Shown one piece after another: positions 8,164 to 16,551 of a stretch of DNA of 64,000 nucleotides. The translations under genes and the position numbers were made by a program. The stretch's first letter is position 1; the number at the start of each line of letters is the position of its first letter. The notes beneath the pieces were generated by a model. That model was not told where the DNA came from, made no database searches, and saw only the letters and a list, made by a program, of their open reading frames with translations. Origin of the DNA: Komagataeibacter xylinus (GTDB lineage Bacteria > Pseudomonadota > Alphaproteobacteria > Acetobacterales > Acetobacteraceae); the NCBI RefSeq assembly GCF_031081985.1, contig NZ_JARWSK010000005.1, positions 186,001 through 250,000 on the forward strand, given 5' to 3'.

Positions 8164-9293
8164 ACTGGCCAGAAGTTGCGCTCAAGTCAGTGGCTGACAT
8201 CCAACGATCTGGCGTTTCGCCAGAGGAGATCGCTAGCGGTACCGACTATCTCGGCCTAGAACACATTGCTTCCGGAGGGGAAATCCTGTCCCGGCAGAGA
8301 GTTGATGCCGGAGAACTTGCAAGTACGAAGTTTTCATTCGGACCATCCCACCTGCTCTACGGAAAGTTGCGACCCTATCTCGGCAAAATTGCTCTACCTG
8401 ATTTCGAAGGGGTTTGCAGCACCGACATCCTTCCTGTGTTTCCCGGCCCAGATCTTGATCGCCGTTACCTCGCGTACTTTCTACGCCAGCCGCAGATGAT
8501 CGAGCATGCTAACAAACTTGCAACCGGGGCAAACCTGCCAAGACTGAGCCCCAAGGCGCTTGCTGAGTTCCCTATCCCCCTCCCTCCGCTGGAGGAGCAG
8601 AAACGGATTGCGGGGATACTAGATCAGGCGGCAGAGCTCTGCCGCCTCCGCACCCGCGCCCTCAACAAACTGAACACCCTCGGTCAGGCAATCTTTCATG
8701 AGATGTTTGGGGACCCGGCTGATAACCCAAAAGGCTTCCCTCGTAAGAAGCTGCTTGAGATTGTGAAGATCATTGGTGGTTCTCAGCCCGCCAAGAAGCA
8801 CTTCCTCTATGAGGATGGTCCGGGCAGGGTCAGATTTGTCCAGACACGAGACTTCAGGACCGATGCCTACAAGACCTATGTTCCAGAGGATTTGGCAAAA
8901 CGTCCGTTTTCTGAAGATGATGTCATTATCGGTCGCTATGGTCCGCCGGTTTTCCAGATATTTCGAGGCCTCGCCGGAACATATAATGTGGCTTTGATGA
9001 AGGCTCAGCCGATAGGCGAGATTACGAAGGACTTTGTCTTCTACCTCCTTCAAGAACCGAAGTTACATGGCTACGTGGTAGCCAACTCAGAACGGACAGC
9101 AGGACAGTCCGGTGTCAACTTGGATTTGCTCGAGGATTACCCTGTCTATGCTCCGCCGGTTGAGCTCCAGGCGGACTTCAGCAAGCGCTTGACTGAGGTG
9201 GATACGGTGACACGGAACGCTCGCCGACAAAGTCTGAAAGCGCAGACACTCTTCGCCTCCCTTCAACACCGCGCCTTCCGGGGAGAGCTTTGA
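8160..9293 (+). CDS. hsdS: Type I restriction-modification, specificity subunit
   Basis: This 377-residue HsdS has the standard two-half layout. The first target-recognition domain (~1-145) is followed by the conserved spacer segment LPRLSPKALAEFPIPLPPLE and a helix (QKRIAGILDQAAELCRLRTR). The second target-recognition domain (~180-330) ends with LLEDYPVYAPPVELQADFSK and a second helix. It determines the bipartite DNA target, which cannot be read from sequence. It overlaps hsdM by four bases at its start, and its stop overlaps the next gene's ATG. Its base composition is visibly more AT-rich than hsdM or hsdR, normal for frequently exchanged specificity genes. Confidence 0.93.
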   Translation: MNWPEVALKSVADIQRSGVSPEEIASGTDYLGLEHIASGGEILSRQRVDAGELASTKFSFGPSHLLYGKLRPYLGKIALPDFEGVCSTDILPVFPGPDLDRRYLAYFLRQPQMIEHANKLATGANLPRLSPKALAEFPIPLPPLEEQKRIAGILDQAAELCRLRTRALNKLNTLGQAIFHEMFGDPADNPKGFPRKKLLEIVKIIGGSQPAKKHFLYEDGPGRVRFVQTRDFRTDAYKTYVPEDLAKRPFSEDDVIIGRYGPPVFQIFRGLAGTYNVALMKAQPIGEITKDFVFYLLQEPKLHGYVVANSERTAGQSGVNLDLLEDYPVYAPPVELQADFSKRLTEVDTVTRNARRQSLKAQTLFASLQHRAFRGEL

Positions 9294-10291
9294 TGCGCGG
9301 TGAATTTCTGGGCGTCCAAAGCCTGTTGATGGCCGAAGTCTTCGAACCTTTGTTCGAGTTCATTGAAGAGAACGAAATCGAGGTCGAAGACTTGTGGTTG
9401 GATATCCTGCAGTCGGCATTGCCAAGGCCGATGCCGCCGGTCGCCCCGACATACCAATCGTACAACGACGACGGTGAGTTGCACCTGCCGGAGGACCTTG
9501 AGGCGCGGTCAACCTACGAAGCGGCTCTCGAACGACATCAAGCCAAGCTGGAGACCTACATGGATGCCAGCACAGACGATGGTCTCGCGCGGGATTACAT
9601 CCGCAACTTTTTCGACGGCGCGCCATCAGAACATGCCATCGTCGAAGCGCTGGAAAAGGCCTTCCCGCCTTTTGACGATGCCAGCGGCGATCAGCTGTCA
9701 AACGCGTACTTCGTTGCCGTCCAGAGCTTCATCGAAAAGTTCAGCCTTCGCTACGATGTCCGCCGACCGTCCTTTAACCGTAGGATGGCGATATATCCAA
9801 CGCTTCCAGGGCTATTCACAAAGATGCTGCGAGATCTGAGGATATCCAGCGCTCAAGATGCCGCTCTGGCCGCGCTAATGGCGGCCTTCGAGGAGACGAT
9901 CCGAGATCTGCACGATGAGCGATTGCCTCGAAGAGTGAAGCAATGCATTGCGGCTCAGTTCAATCTGCTCGAAGCTATGTTATCCCAGCACCCAAACATA
10001 CTTGCCTATAATGCCGATATGGAAAACCGCATTCCGCAAGGCCGGAGGGCGAACACCTTCGGTGCAATGTGCGACAAGGCGGGTGTGTGGCCTCACAACA
10101 AGGTCAGGGAGGCCGCAAAAGCCATCTATGGCTTTGCGTCCGACTATCCGGGAATTCGCCATGGCGGTAATCCGGCCAGCCAACTGCGTGAAGTTGATCT
10201 GCGCGATCTCCTTTCGATATCTGTGATTTTGACAGGGCTTTCCCCTTATTTGAGTCCCTCCATGGATCCCGAAAAAATTTATTTGGGTTGA
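9293..10291 (+). CDS. Abi-like protein inside the RM operon
   Basis: This is a 332-residue protein from the ATG at 9293, overlapping the hsdS stop (TGATG) with GGGAGAG upstream. The N-terminal 150 residues are acidic and not recognised. The C-terminal half contains FEETIRDLHDERLPRRVKQC and then FASDYPGIRHGGNP followed by a helical end. I recall this (Y/F)xSxxPGIRHGG signature from the C-terminal domain of abortive-infection (Abi_C-type) proteins found as accessory genes in type I RM operons. Its location between hsdS and hsdR supports a defence accessory role. Whether it is a toxin, a sensor or an anti-restriction safeguard is unknown. Confidence 0.6.
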   Translation: MRGEFLGVQSLLMAEVFEPLFEFIEENEIEVEDLWLDILQSALPRPMPPVAPTYQSYNDDGELHLPEDLEARSTYEAALERHQAKLETYMDASTDDGLARDYIRNFFDGAPSEHAIVEALEKAFPPFDDASGDQLSNAYFVAVQSFIEKFSLRYDVRRPSFNRRMAIYPTLPGLFTKMLRDLRISSAQDAALAALMAAFEETIRDLHDERLPRRVKQCIAAQFNLLEAMLSQHPNILAYNADMENRIPQGRRANTFGAMCDKAGVWPHNKVREAAKAIYGFASDYPGIRHGGNPASQLREVDLRDLLSISVILTGLSPYLSPSMDPEKIYLG

Positions 10292-10298
10292 AGATTAG

Positions 10299-10442
10299 AT
10301 GACCACCAGTTTCACCAGTGCTACCGAAAGCCATGCAATCCAAAAGGGCATGCGTCAGCTCATGACCACAGGAGCCGATTTCTCTCTTGGTCAAGCTATT
10401 CTTGGTGAAACGGAATTCGATTTTAAGGGGGCTGATACATGA
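10299..10442 (+). CDS. 47-codon small ORF coupled to hsdR
   Basis: An ATG at 10299 opens a 47-codon frame (MTTSFTSATESHAIQKGMRQ...) that ends TGA at 10442, overlapping the hsdR ATG as ATGA. It lies 7 bases after the Abi-like gene, so every gene from hsdM to hsdR is contiguous or overlapping. The peptide is polar with no membrane segment; ADFSLGQAILGETEFDF has no recognised motif. The tight packing and stop-start overlap argue for real translation, either as a small protein or as a leader that couples hsdR translation. No homologue is known to me. Confidence 0.5.
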   Translation: MTTSFTSATESHAIQKGMRQLMTTGADFSLGQAILGETEFDFKGADT

Positions 10443-13400
10443 GCCAGTTCAGTTTTCTGTCAGCAGACTTTCCAGCCCTCTTCAAAACGGCCAGCAAAGC
10501 CGAGACACACGCGTTATCCGACCCGCGTGGCGCGTGCTTCTGGGCGCGACTGACGCTTGAGACGGCGCTGAAATGGCTCTACCGGACCGACCCGGCGCTG
10601 CGGAGGGTCTACACCGACACGCTGGCCGCGATGATTGCTGAGCCGAGCCTGCAGGCGCTGACCGGCCCCGCCATCGTCATCAAGGCCCGCTACATCAAGG
10701 ACCAGGGTAACCGCGCCGCCCATGACACCGGCAAGCCGCTGAGCGCCTATGATGCCAGCGCCTGCGTGCGCGAGCTGTTCCATGTCTGCTACTGGATTGC
10801 CCGGACCTATGCCAAGGTCAATCGCCCGGACCCGGCGCTGACCTTCGACGCCGGGAAGTTGGAGAAGTCGCTGACAATCACCGCCAGCACCGTGGCGCAG
10901 ATCCAGAAGGTCGAGGCGGACATCAAGGCCGAGCGCAAGCGCGCGGCGGAGGCCGAGGAAGCCCTTCGTGCCTCTGAAGAGGGACGCGCCAAGCTGGATG
11001 CGGAGCTAGCCGCCGTTCGGGCGGAGATGGCCGCACTGCGCAAGGCCAACAGCACGGTGCAGGACGACCATGATTACGGCGAGGCCGAGACCCGCGACAA
11101 CTTCATCGACCTGCTTCTGAGCGAAGCAGGCTGGCCTCTCGATCAGGAGCGGGACCGGGAGTTCGCCGTGACGGGCATGCCCAACCAGAGCGGTGACGGT
11201 TACGTCGACTACGTGCTCTGGGGCGACGACGGGAAACCACTGGGTTTGGTCGAGGCCAAGCGGACGAAGAAAGACAGCCGGACGGGGCAGCAGCAGGCGA
11301 AGCTCTACGCTGACTGTCTGGAAAAGCGATACGGTCGCCGCCCGGTAATTTTCACCAGTAACGGCTATGAGCACTGGATCTGGGACGACCAGGCCTATCC
11401 GCCGCGACGGATCTCGGGCTTTCTGAAAAAGGACGAACTGCAGCTGCTTCTGCAGCGTCGCGAGAACATCCGCCCCTTATCGAAGGTCGATGTAGACCCG
11501 GAGATTGCGGGGCGCCACTACCAGCAGCGGGCCATTCGCCGTGTGGGAGAGGCCTTCGAACGCGACGCTCAGCGCAAGGCCCTGTTGGTCATGGCCACGG
11601 GCAGCGGCAAGACCCGGACCGTCATCGCCCTGATCGACCAGCTGATGCGAGCCAACCGGGTGAAGCGCGTGCTGTTCCTGGCGGACCGGATCGCGCTGGT
11701 GAAGCAGGCACACGGAGCGTTCAAGACGCATCTGCCCTCGACGCCCTCGGCCAACCTGCTTGAGCGACACGACATCAAGAAGAATGATCACGCCGGAGCG
11801 CGGGTCTGTCTGTCGACCTATCCGACAATGATGGGGCTGATCGAAGAGAGCAAGGGCGGCGAAAAGCGTTACGGCCCCGGTCATTTCGACCTGATCGTGA
11901 TCGACGAGGCGCACCGGTCGGTCTACCGCAAATACCGGGCGATCTTCGAGTATTTCGACAGCCTGCTGGTCGGGCTGACCGCGACACCGCGCGATGAGAT
12001 CGACAAGGATACCTATTCCCTGTTCGGGCTAGAGAAGGGCGTGCCAACCGACGCTTACGACCTCGATGATGCTGTGGACGATGGTTACCTCGTACCGCCG
12101 ACTACCATCTCCGTGCCGCTGAAGTTCCAGCGCGACGGCATCGACTACGATCAGCTGACCGACGAAGAGAAGGAAGCCTGGGACGCCATCGAGTGGGACG
12201 AGGAAGGCACAGAGCGGGACCGCGTCGAAAGTGCCGACCTGAACAAGTGGCTTTTCAACAAGGACACGGTCGACAAGGTGCTGGAGCACCTGATGCGCAA
12301 CGGGATCAAGGTCGAGGGGGGCGACCGGCTGGGCAAGACGATCATCTTCGCCAAGAACAGCAAGCACGCCCGGTTCATCGTCGACCGCTTTAATGAGGCC
12401 TATCCATACTACAAGGGGCAATTCGCCCAGTTGATCGATTACAGCGTCAGCTACGCCCAGTCGCTGATTGACGACTTCTCCGAGGCGGACAAGGCCCCAC
12501 ACATCGCGGTTTCGGTCGACATGCTGGATACCGGCATCGACGTGCCCGAGGTCGTGAACCTCGTCTTTTTCAAGATCGTTAGGTCCAAGACCAAGTTCTG
12601 GCAGATGGTCGGTCGAGGCACCCGCCTGTGCCCCGATCTGTTCGGCCCGGGCGAGGACAAGCAGCAGTTCGTCATTTTCGACTACTGCCAGAACCTTGAG
12701 TTCTTCCAAGAGAACCCTAACAGGACTGATGGCCCCGCGGCCAAGCCGCTAGGCGAGCGACTGTTCGGCTCACGCGTCGAACTGATCGAGGCCCTGGCAG
12801 ACGCTGGCGAGCCGCACGAGGTGCTGATCAAGGACATCAAAAGGCGGCTCCATGACGAGGTACTTGGCATGCCACTGGACAACTTCATCGTCCGGGCCAT
12901 GCGGCGGAGTGTCGAGAAGTTCCGCGACCCGAAGGGCTGGGACAACCTGACCCTCGACGACCGGCTGACGCTGATCGGGGAGGTCGCCGGGCTGCCAACG
13001 GCCTTCGAGGATGGCAACCTGCCCGCGAAGCAGTTCGACCTGTTGCTTCTGACCACACAGCTAGAGCTGTTGAAGCAGACCGGAGCCTTCACCCGGCTCC
13101 AGATGCGGATCGTCAGCTTCGCTTCAGCGCTGGAAGGCATCGACAACGTGCCTCTCGTGGCGAAGGAAATGGAGCTGATTCTCGACATTCAGACTGACAC
13201 CTTCTGGGAAGGCATCACACCGGAGATCCTGGAGACCGTGCGTCGACGCCTTCGCCACCTGGCTGAGCTCATCAAGCCTGTGGAGCGCAAGGTGGTCGTC
13301 ACCGACTTCGAGGATGACATCGGCGAAGGGACCGAGGTCACCATGCCGGAGGTGGGCAGCGGCGTGGACAAGGCGCGCTTCAAGATGAAGGTCCGTCGCT

Positions 13401-13834
13401 TCATCGACGAGCATCGTGACCACATCACCCTGATCAAGGTCCGCCGAGGTGAGCCCCTGACCAAGCAGGATCTCGAAGAGCTGCAGCGCATATTGATCGA
13501 GCAGGAGATCGCGAATGATACCCTCATCGCTGACCTCGAAGAGGAAGGAGGCCTCGGGCGCTTCTTGCGGTCATTGACCGGCTTGGACAAAGCTGCCGCG
13601 AAGGAAGCTTTCAGTACATTCGTGGGGCGACATCAGTTGAACGCCGACCAGACCGAGTTCCTCGACTTGGTTATCAATAGCCTGACGGAGTCTGGGTATG
13701 TCGACCCGACCAGCTTCTACGAGAGTCCGTTCACCGATCTGGACGACATGGGCATCGCCGGCATCTTCGATCGAGATCAGGCTAAAGAGATTATTCAGAT
13801 TGTGAGAGCTCTGAACGACGCTGTTGCTGCGTGA
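10439..13834 (+). CDS. hsdR: Type I restriction-modification, restriction/translocase subunit
   Basis: This is a 1131-residue HsdR. Residues ~1-130 resemble the DUF4145 N-terminal domain (WARLTLETALKWLYR; NRAAHDTGK). A coiled coil with repeated Ala/Glu/Arg follows (~145-205). The nuclease domain then shows the PD-(D/E)xK residues in YVDYVLWGDDGKPLGLVEAK (~253-272). The helicase core has Walker A MATGSGKT (~384), DEAH within VIDEAHRSVYRKYR (~488), GLTATP, and a second RecA domain with VDMLDTGIDVPEVV and QMVGRGTRLCPD. The C-terminal region mediates assembly with HsdM/HsdS. The DUF4145-first architecture is common in Proteobacteria. It appears intact, so the system is probably active. Confidence 0.95.
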   Translation: MSQFSFLSADFPALFKTASKAETHALSDPRGACFWARLTLETALKWLYRTDPALRRVYTDTLAAMIAEPSLQALTGPAIVIKARYIKDQGNRAAHDTGKPLSAYDASACVRELFHVCYWIARTYAKVNRPDPALTFDAGKLEKSLTITASTVAQIQKVEADIKAERKRAAEAEEALRASEEGRAKLDAELAAVRAEMAALRKANSTVQDDHDYGEAETRDNFIDLLLSEAGWPLDQERDREFAVTGMPNQSGDGYVDYVLWGDDGKPLGLVEAKRTKKDSRTGQQQAKLYADCLEKRYGRRPVIFTSNGYEHWIWDDQAYPPRRISGFLKKDELQLLLQRRENIRPLSKVDVDPEIAGRHYQQRAIRRVGEAFERDAQRKALLVMATGSGKTRTVIALIDQLMRANRVKRVLFLADRIALVKQAHGAFKTHLPSTPSANLLERHDIKKNDHAGARVCLSTYPTMMGLIEESKGGEKRYGPGHFDLIVIDEAHRSVYRKYRAIFEYFDSLLVGLTATPRDEIDKDTYSLFGLEKGVPTDAYDLDDAVDDGYLVPPTTISVPLKFQRDGIDYDQLTDEEKEAWDAIEWDEEGTERDRVESADLNKWLFNKDTVDKVLEHLMRNGIKVEGGDRLGKTIIFAKNSKHARFIVDRFNEAYPYYKGQFAQLIDYSVSYAQSLIDDFSEADKAPHIAVSVDMLDTGIDVPEVVNLVFFKIVRSKTKFWQMVGRGTRLCPDLFGPGEDKQQFVIFDYCQNLEFFQENPNRTDGPAAKPLGERLFGSRVELIEALADAGEPHEVLIKDIKRRLHDEVLGMPLDNFIVRAMRRSVEKFRDPKGWDNLTLDDRLTLIGEVAGLPTAFEDGNLPAKQFDLLLLTTQLELLKQTGAFTRLQMRIVSFASALEGIDNVPLVAKEMELILDIQTDTFWEGITPEILETVRRRLRHLAELIKPVERKVVVTDFEDDIGEGTEVTMPEVGSGVDKARFKMKVRRFIDEHRDHITLIKVRRGEPLTKQDLEELQRILIEQEIANDTLIADLEEEGGLGRFLRSLTGLDKAAAKEAFSTFVGRHQLNADQTEFLDLVINSLTESGYVDPTSFYESPFTDLDDMGIAGIFDRDQAKEIIQIVRALNDAVAA

Positions 13835-14001
13835 TGAACTACTTCTCACTGTCGCATATCAAAAACACATCTCTCATGCCTACCAAAGCAACTGCCCCTA
13901 GATATAAATTCTGGGGCTATTCACTGTGACACATCAATGCGGCACTCATAATCACGCACGAACTGGCGTCAGAGGATCATTGTTAGGCAGGTAGCGTTAT
14001 A

Positions 14002-14171
14002 GGATGATGATCGGATCATAATGACGAGACGTTTAGTGTCCGCAGGTGGCATTTTTGGTCTCTCCACCTGCCCTGTCGTGCGTTCAGTTCCCACAATGTT
14101 GCCGCGCAGAAATCTACTTATCGATGTCGGCTTAAGGGAACATCGCTTACGGACGGAATGTCTGGGATGAG
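14002..14171 (+). repeat. ~168-bp direct repeat, left copy
   Basis: This segment, from GGATGATGATCGGATCATAA to GGACGGAATGTCT, recurs at 17383-17550 in the same orientation with roughly four-fifths identity by eye. It begins with a small palindrome (ATGATC-G-GATCAT). Shared blocks include GGTCTCTCCACCTGC and GTGCGTTCAGTTCCCAC. The two copies bracket the MerR-controlled four-gene group, marking it as a unit that moved or was duplicated as a block. Confidence 0.7.
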
Positions 14172-14186
14172 GCAGTATCCGCCTCT

Positions 14187-15107
14187 CTATTCCTTCCTGA
14201 TCAGTTCCAGCCCCTCTTCATACGTCGTCACGGGAAACTCAGGGAAATGACGTTTGAATTTGCTTGAGTCAAAAAGATTGTCCTGCTCATAACGGGGAAG
14301 CAACTCCCTGATCTCCCGTACCTTTTTTGAAAAAATGCCTGCAATGATCAATGGCCATTTTCCAATGACCGAATAGGAAGGGGGATGTCCGAAAATCCTG
14401 CTCGCCATGGTGACAAATGTCTTGTAGGTCGGCCGCTCGTCACAGCACGGCAGATGCCAGGTTTGCCCGAAAGCTCCTGGTGTATTGCCCAGCGTTGCCA
14501 GCGCGCGGCTCGCATCCGGCGTCCAGATGAGGGTCCGGCGTGTGTCGTCACGGACAGGCACCAGGGGCCTTTTACCTGCTTTCAGCCTGTCAATGATCAG
14601 GGCGTTGGTGAAGCTCTGGGTTTTTCCCGGTCCATAGAATTCCGGTGCGCGGGCGATCAGCACGGGAATGTCTCCGCGTGCCATTTCTTCCAACACCATG
14701 GAGGCCATTGCCGCGCGCACCCGTCCTTTCCGGCCAATCGGCGCAAAGCGCGTTTCTTCTGTCTGGATCTGGCTGTTCTGCGGATACATGTAGGTATTGT
14801 CGAAATAGGCAAAGCTGGCGCCCGCCGCCCGGCACGCCTGCAGGGCATTCCTCAGCATGACGGGAAACTGTTCTTCCCAGAGCCTGCTGTCAGGGGGCAG
14901 GCCGGCCGTAAAGTAGACGATCCGGCTGCCTTTAACTGCCTGTGTCGTCTGCCCTGCATCCAGCAGGTTCGCCGCCATGAGCGTATCGTCTTCGTTGACC
15001 TTACGAGGATTGCGGCTCACAAGCCGCAACGCCCCCGTATGATGCTGATGCAATATCCGCGCCAGTTCCGTGGCGATCTGACCGTTTGCGCCCAGTATTG
15101 TCTGCAT
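14187..15107 (-). CDS. NAD-dependent epimerase/dehydratase family protein
   Basis: This is a 306-residue extended/atypical SDR. It begins MQTILGANGQIATELARIL, the nucleotide-binding GxxGxxG-type loop, with YFTAGLPPD and the Tyr-containing YFDNTYMY segment. A later RAPEFYGPGK stretch is typical of NAD(P)-binding epimerase-like proteins. The natural substrate is not evident. It is divergently transcribed from the DJ-1-like gene, and the shared intergenic region holds two dyads like the MerR operator at 16485-16506. It is probably part of an inducible detoxification or redox response. No signal peptide or membrane segments, so cytoplasmic. Confidence 0.8.
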   Translation of the reverse strand: MQTILGANGQIATELARILHQHHTGALRLVSRNPRKVNEDDTLMAANLLDAGQTTQAVKGSRIVYFTAGLPPDSRLWEEQFPVMLRNALQACRAAGASFAYFDNTYMYPQNSQIQTEETRFAPIGRKGRVRAAMASMVLEEMARGDIPVLIARAPEFYGPGKTQSFTNALIIDRLKAGKRPLVPVRDDTRRTLIWTPDASRALATLGNTPGAFGQTWHLPCCDERPTYKTFVTMASRIFGHPPSYSVIGKWPLIIAGIFSKKVREIRELLPRYEQDNLFDSSKFKRHFPEFPVTTYEEGLELIRKE

Positions 15108-15154
15108 GTGAGGCTGCCTCCATGATGTCAGGTAGGTTTGCCCTTACACCATTA

Positions 15155-15218
15155 ACCTTGAAGTCAGATTTAATGTCAAACCGCTGATTGACCTTCAACC
15201 GGGCTTGAACGTTACAGG
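15155..15218. promoter_or_regulatory. MerR-type operators between epimerase and DJ-1 genes
   Basis: ACCTTGAAG-TCAG-ATTTAATGT at 15155-15176 faces the epimerase gene. At 15188-15218, TTGACC is followed after 19 bases by TACAGG, with the dyad ACCTTCAA-CCGGGC-TTGAACGT lying in the spacer, pointing toward the DJ-1-like gene. Long 19-bp spacers carrying a dyad are the signature of MerR-activated promoters, and the half-sites match those next to the local merR gene. Confidence 0.6.
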
Positions 15219-15256
15219 GCAGTGATCAGAAACGCTGCCGCATGGGGGGGCCAGCC

Positions 15257-15949
15257 ATGAACCGTCATATCCTTCACGTTGTCACCAACACCACTCATTT
15301 CGGCAATTCACCGCAGCCGACCGGATTATGGCTGTCGGAACTGACGCATGCGTGGGACGTCTTTGCCGCCAGCGGTTATGAACAACGAATTGTCAGCCCA
15401 AAAGGCGGCAGGGTTCCGCTTGATCCGCGTGCGTTGAAATGGCCGATGCGCGATGCCTCAACCAAGGCCTGGCTGGCCGATCCGGCAAAAATGGCCCTGC
15501 TGTCTTCAACAGATTGCCCCGCAGACATCAATCCGGGCGATTACGATGCGATCTACTTCACCGGCGGTCATGGCGTGATGTGGGATTTTCCCGACAATGA
15601 GGGCCTTCAGGCCATCACCCGCGCGCTATGGGAAAAGGGCGGCGTTGTCTCCGCTGTCTGTCATGGATATTGCGGGCTGCTGAACACCCGGCTTGCAGAT
15701 GGTTCGTTTCTGGTCCGCGGTCGGAAAATCACCGGATTTTCATGGACCGAGGAAAGGCTGGCGGGTGTCACGCGCGAAATCCCCTACAATGCAGAGGCAC
15801 AGATGAAGGCACGGGGCGCAATCTATGAAAAGGCGCTGCTTCCGTTCATGTCCCATGTCGTGACGGATGGACGGCTGGTGACAGGACAGAACCCCTTTTC
15901 CGCCAGGGCGACGGCAAGAAAAGTGGTGGCGCTTCTGGATAGGGCTTAA
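15257..15949 (+). CDS. DJ-1/PfpI-family (Hsp31-like) protein
   Basis: This 230-residue protein starts at the ATG at 15257 (an in-frame ATG at 15242 adds MGGPA). It has the class I glutamine-amidotransferase-like fold: YDAIYFTGGHGVMWDFPDN with the conserved acidic region, and the nucleophile elbow GGVVSAVCHGYCGLL with Cys then His. GLWLSELTHAWDVF near the N-terminus carries the conserved Glu. These features match Hsp31/YajL-type glyoxalase-III or deglycase-like chaperones. It belongs to the MerR-dyad group and likely deals with reactive carbonyls or oxidants, which is inference from family and context. Its stop overlaps the end of convergent merR. Confidence 0.85.
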   Translation: MNRHILHVVTNTTHFGNSPQPTGLWLSELTHAWDVFAASGYEQRIVSPKGGRVPLDPRALKWPMRDASTKAWLADPAKMALLSSTDCPADINPGDYDAIYFTGGHGVMWDFPDNEGLQAITRALWEKGGVVSAVCHGYCGLLNTRLADGSFLVRGRKITGFSWTEERLAGVTREIPYNAEAQMKARGAIYEKALLPFMSHVVTDGRLVTGQNPFSARATARKVVALLDRA

Positions 15950-16455
15950 CAGGGTGCCGTCTTTTTGCGGCGGCCCGGGCTTACCGACTGGCGGCGATCC
16001 GTCGTATCCAGAAGGCGGATATCGTCCGATGTGACATCGAGGGCTTCGGGGTGTTCCGCAAGCATGTTCGTCAGGACACGATGCGCATTGGCCGCACAGT
16101 CCATGTCATCGGGGCGCGCCTGAATATCCTCAACCAGACGGAGCAGATGCACCCTGCTCTGGGCCAGGCGTGCCTGCAGCGCTTCGATATCCGCAATCTT
16201 GCGTGTCAGGGCATCCATCAATGTAACATGGTCCCAGTGATCCAGATCAGGGGGCAGCAGGGTGCGGATTTCATCCAGCGTAAACCCGGCCCGCTGCGCC
16301 GTTGTGATGAGACCCAGGACCATCACGGCCTGCTGCGGATAGGTCCGGTATCCGTTGGGCCGGCGGTCAACCGTTTTCAGCAGTCCAATGCGTTCATAGA
16401 ACCGGATTCTTGATGGCGTAAGGCCACTTAACCGTGCCAGTTCTCCAATCTTCAT
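15946..16455 (-). CDS. MerR-family transcriptional regulator
   Basis: This is a 169-residue regulator. It starts MKIGELARLSGLTPSRIRFY with the winged helix-turn-helix and ERIGLLKTVDRRPNGYRTYP typical of MerR. A dimerisation coiled coil follows (LTRKIADIEALQARLAQSRV). The effector region has a single Cys (DDMDCAANAH) plus a C-terminal Cys, not the paired Cys of metal sensors or the Cys cluster of SoxR, so it probably senses an organic or redox signal. It is divergent from the hydrolase gene; the intervening DNA holds the TTGACC-19-TAGGCT promoter with a near-perfect dyad. It likely controls the four-gene group. Confidence 0.88.
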   Translation of the reverse strand: MKIGELARLSGLTPSRIRFYERIGLLKTVDRRPNGYRTYPQQAVMVLGLITTAQRAGFTLDEIRTLLPPDLDHWDHVTLMDALTRKIADIEALQARLAQSRVHLLRLVEDIQARPDDMDCAANAHRVLTNMLAEHPEALDVTSDDIRLLDTTDRRQSVSPGRRKKTAPC

Positions 16456-16481
16456 GATTTACTCCGGTCATGAACGCATGC

Positions 16482-16512
16482 TTGACCTTGAAGCTACCTT
16501 CAACGTTAGGCT
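16482..16512. promoter_or_regulatory. MerR-type promoter/operator for the hydrolase gene
   Basis: TTGACC at 16482 and TAGGCT at 16507 are separated by 19 bases. Between and across them lies ACCTTGAAG-CTAC-CTTCAACGT (16485-16506), a 9-base inverted repeat with one mismatch. Over-long spacing with a centred dyad is the classical arrangement that MerR proteins twist into an active promoter. Confidence 0.7.
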
Positions 16513-16551
16513 CTGACCAGTATCCGTTATTGATCGGCAAGGAGGCGTATC

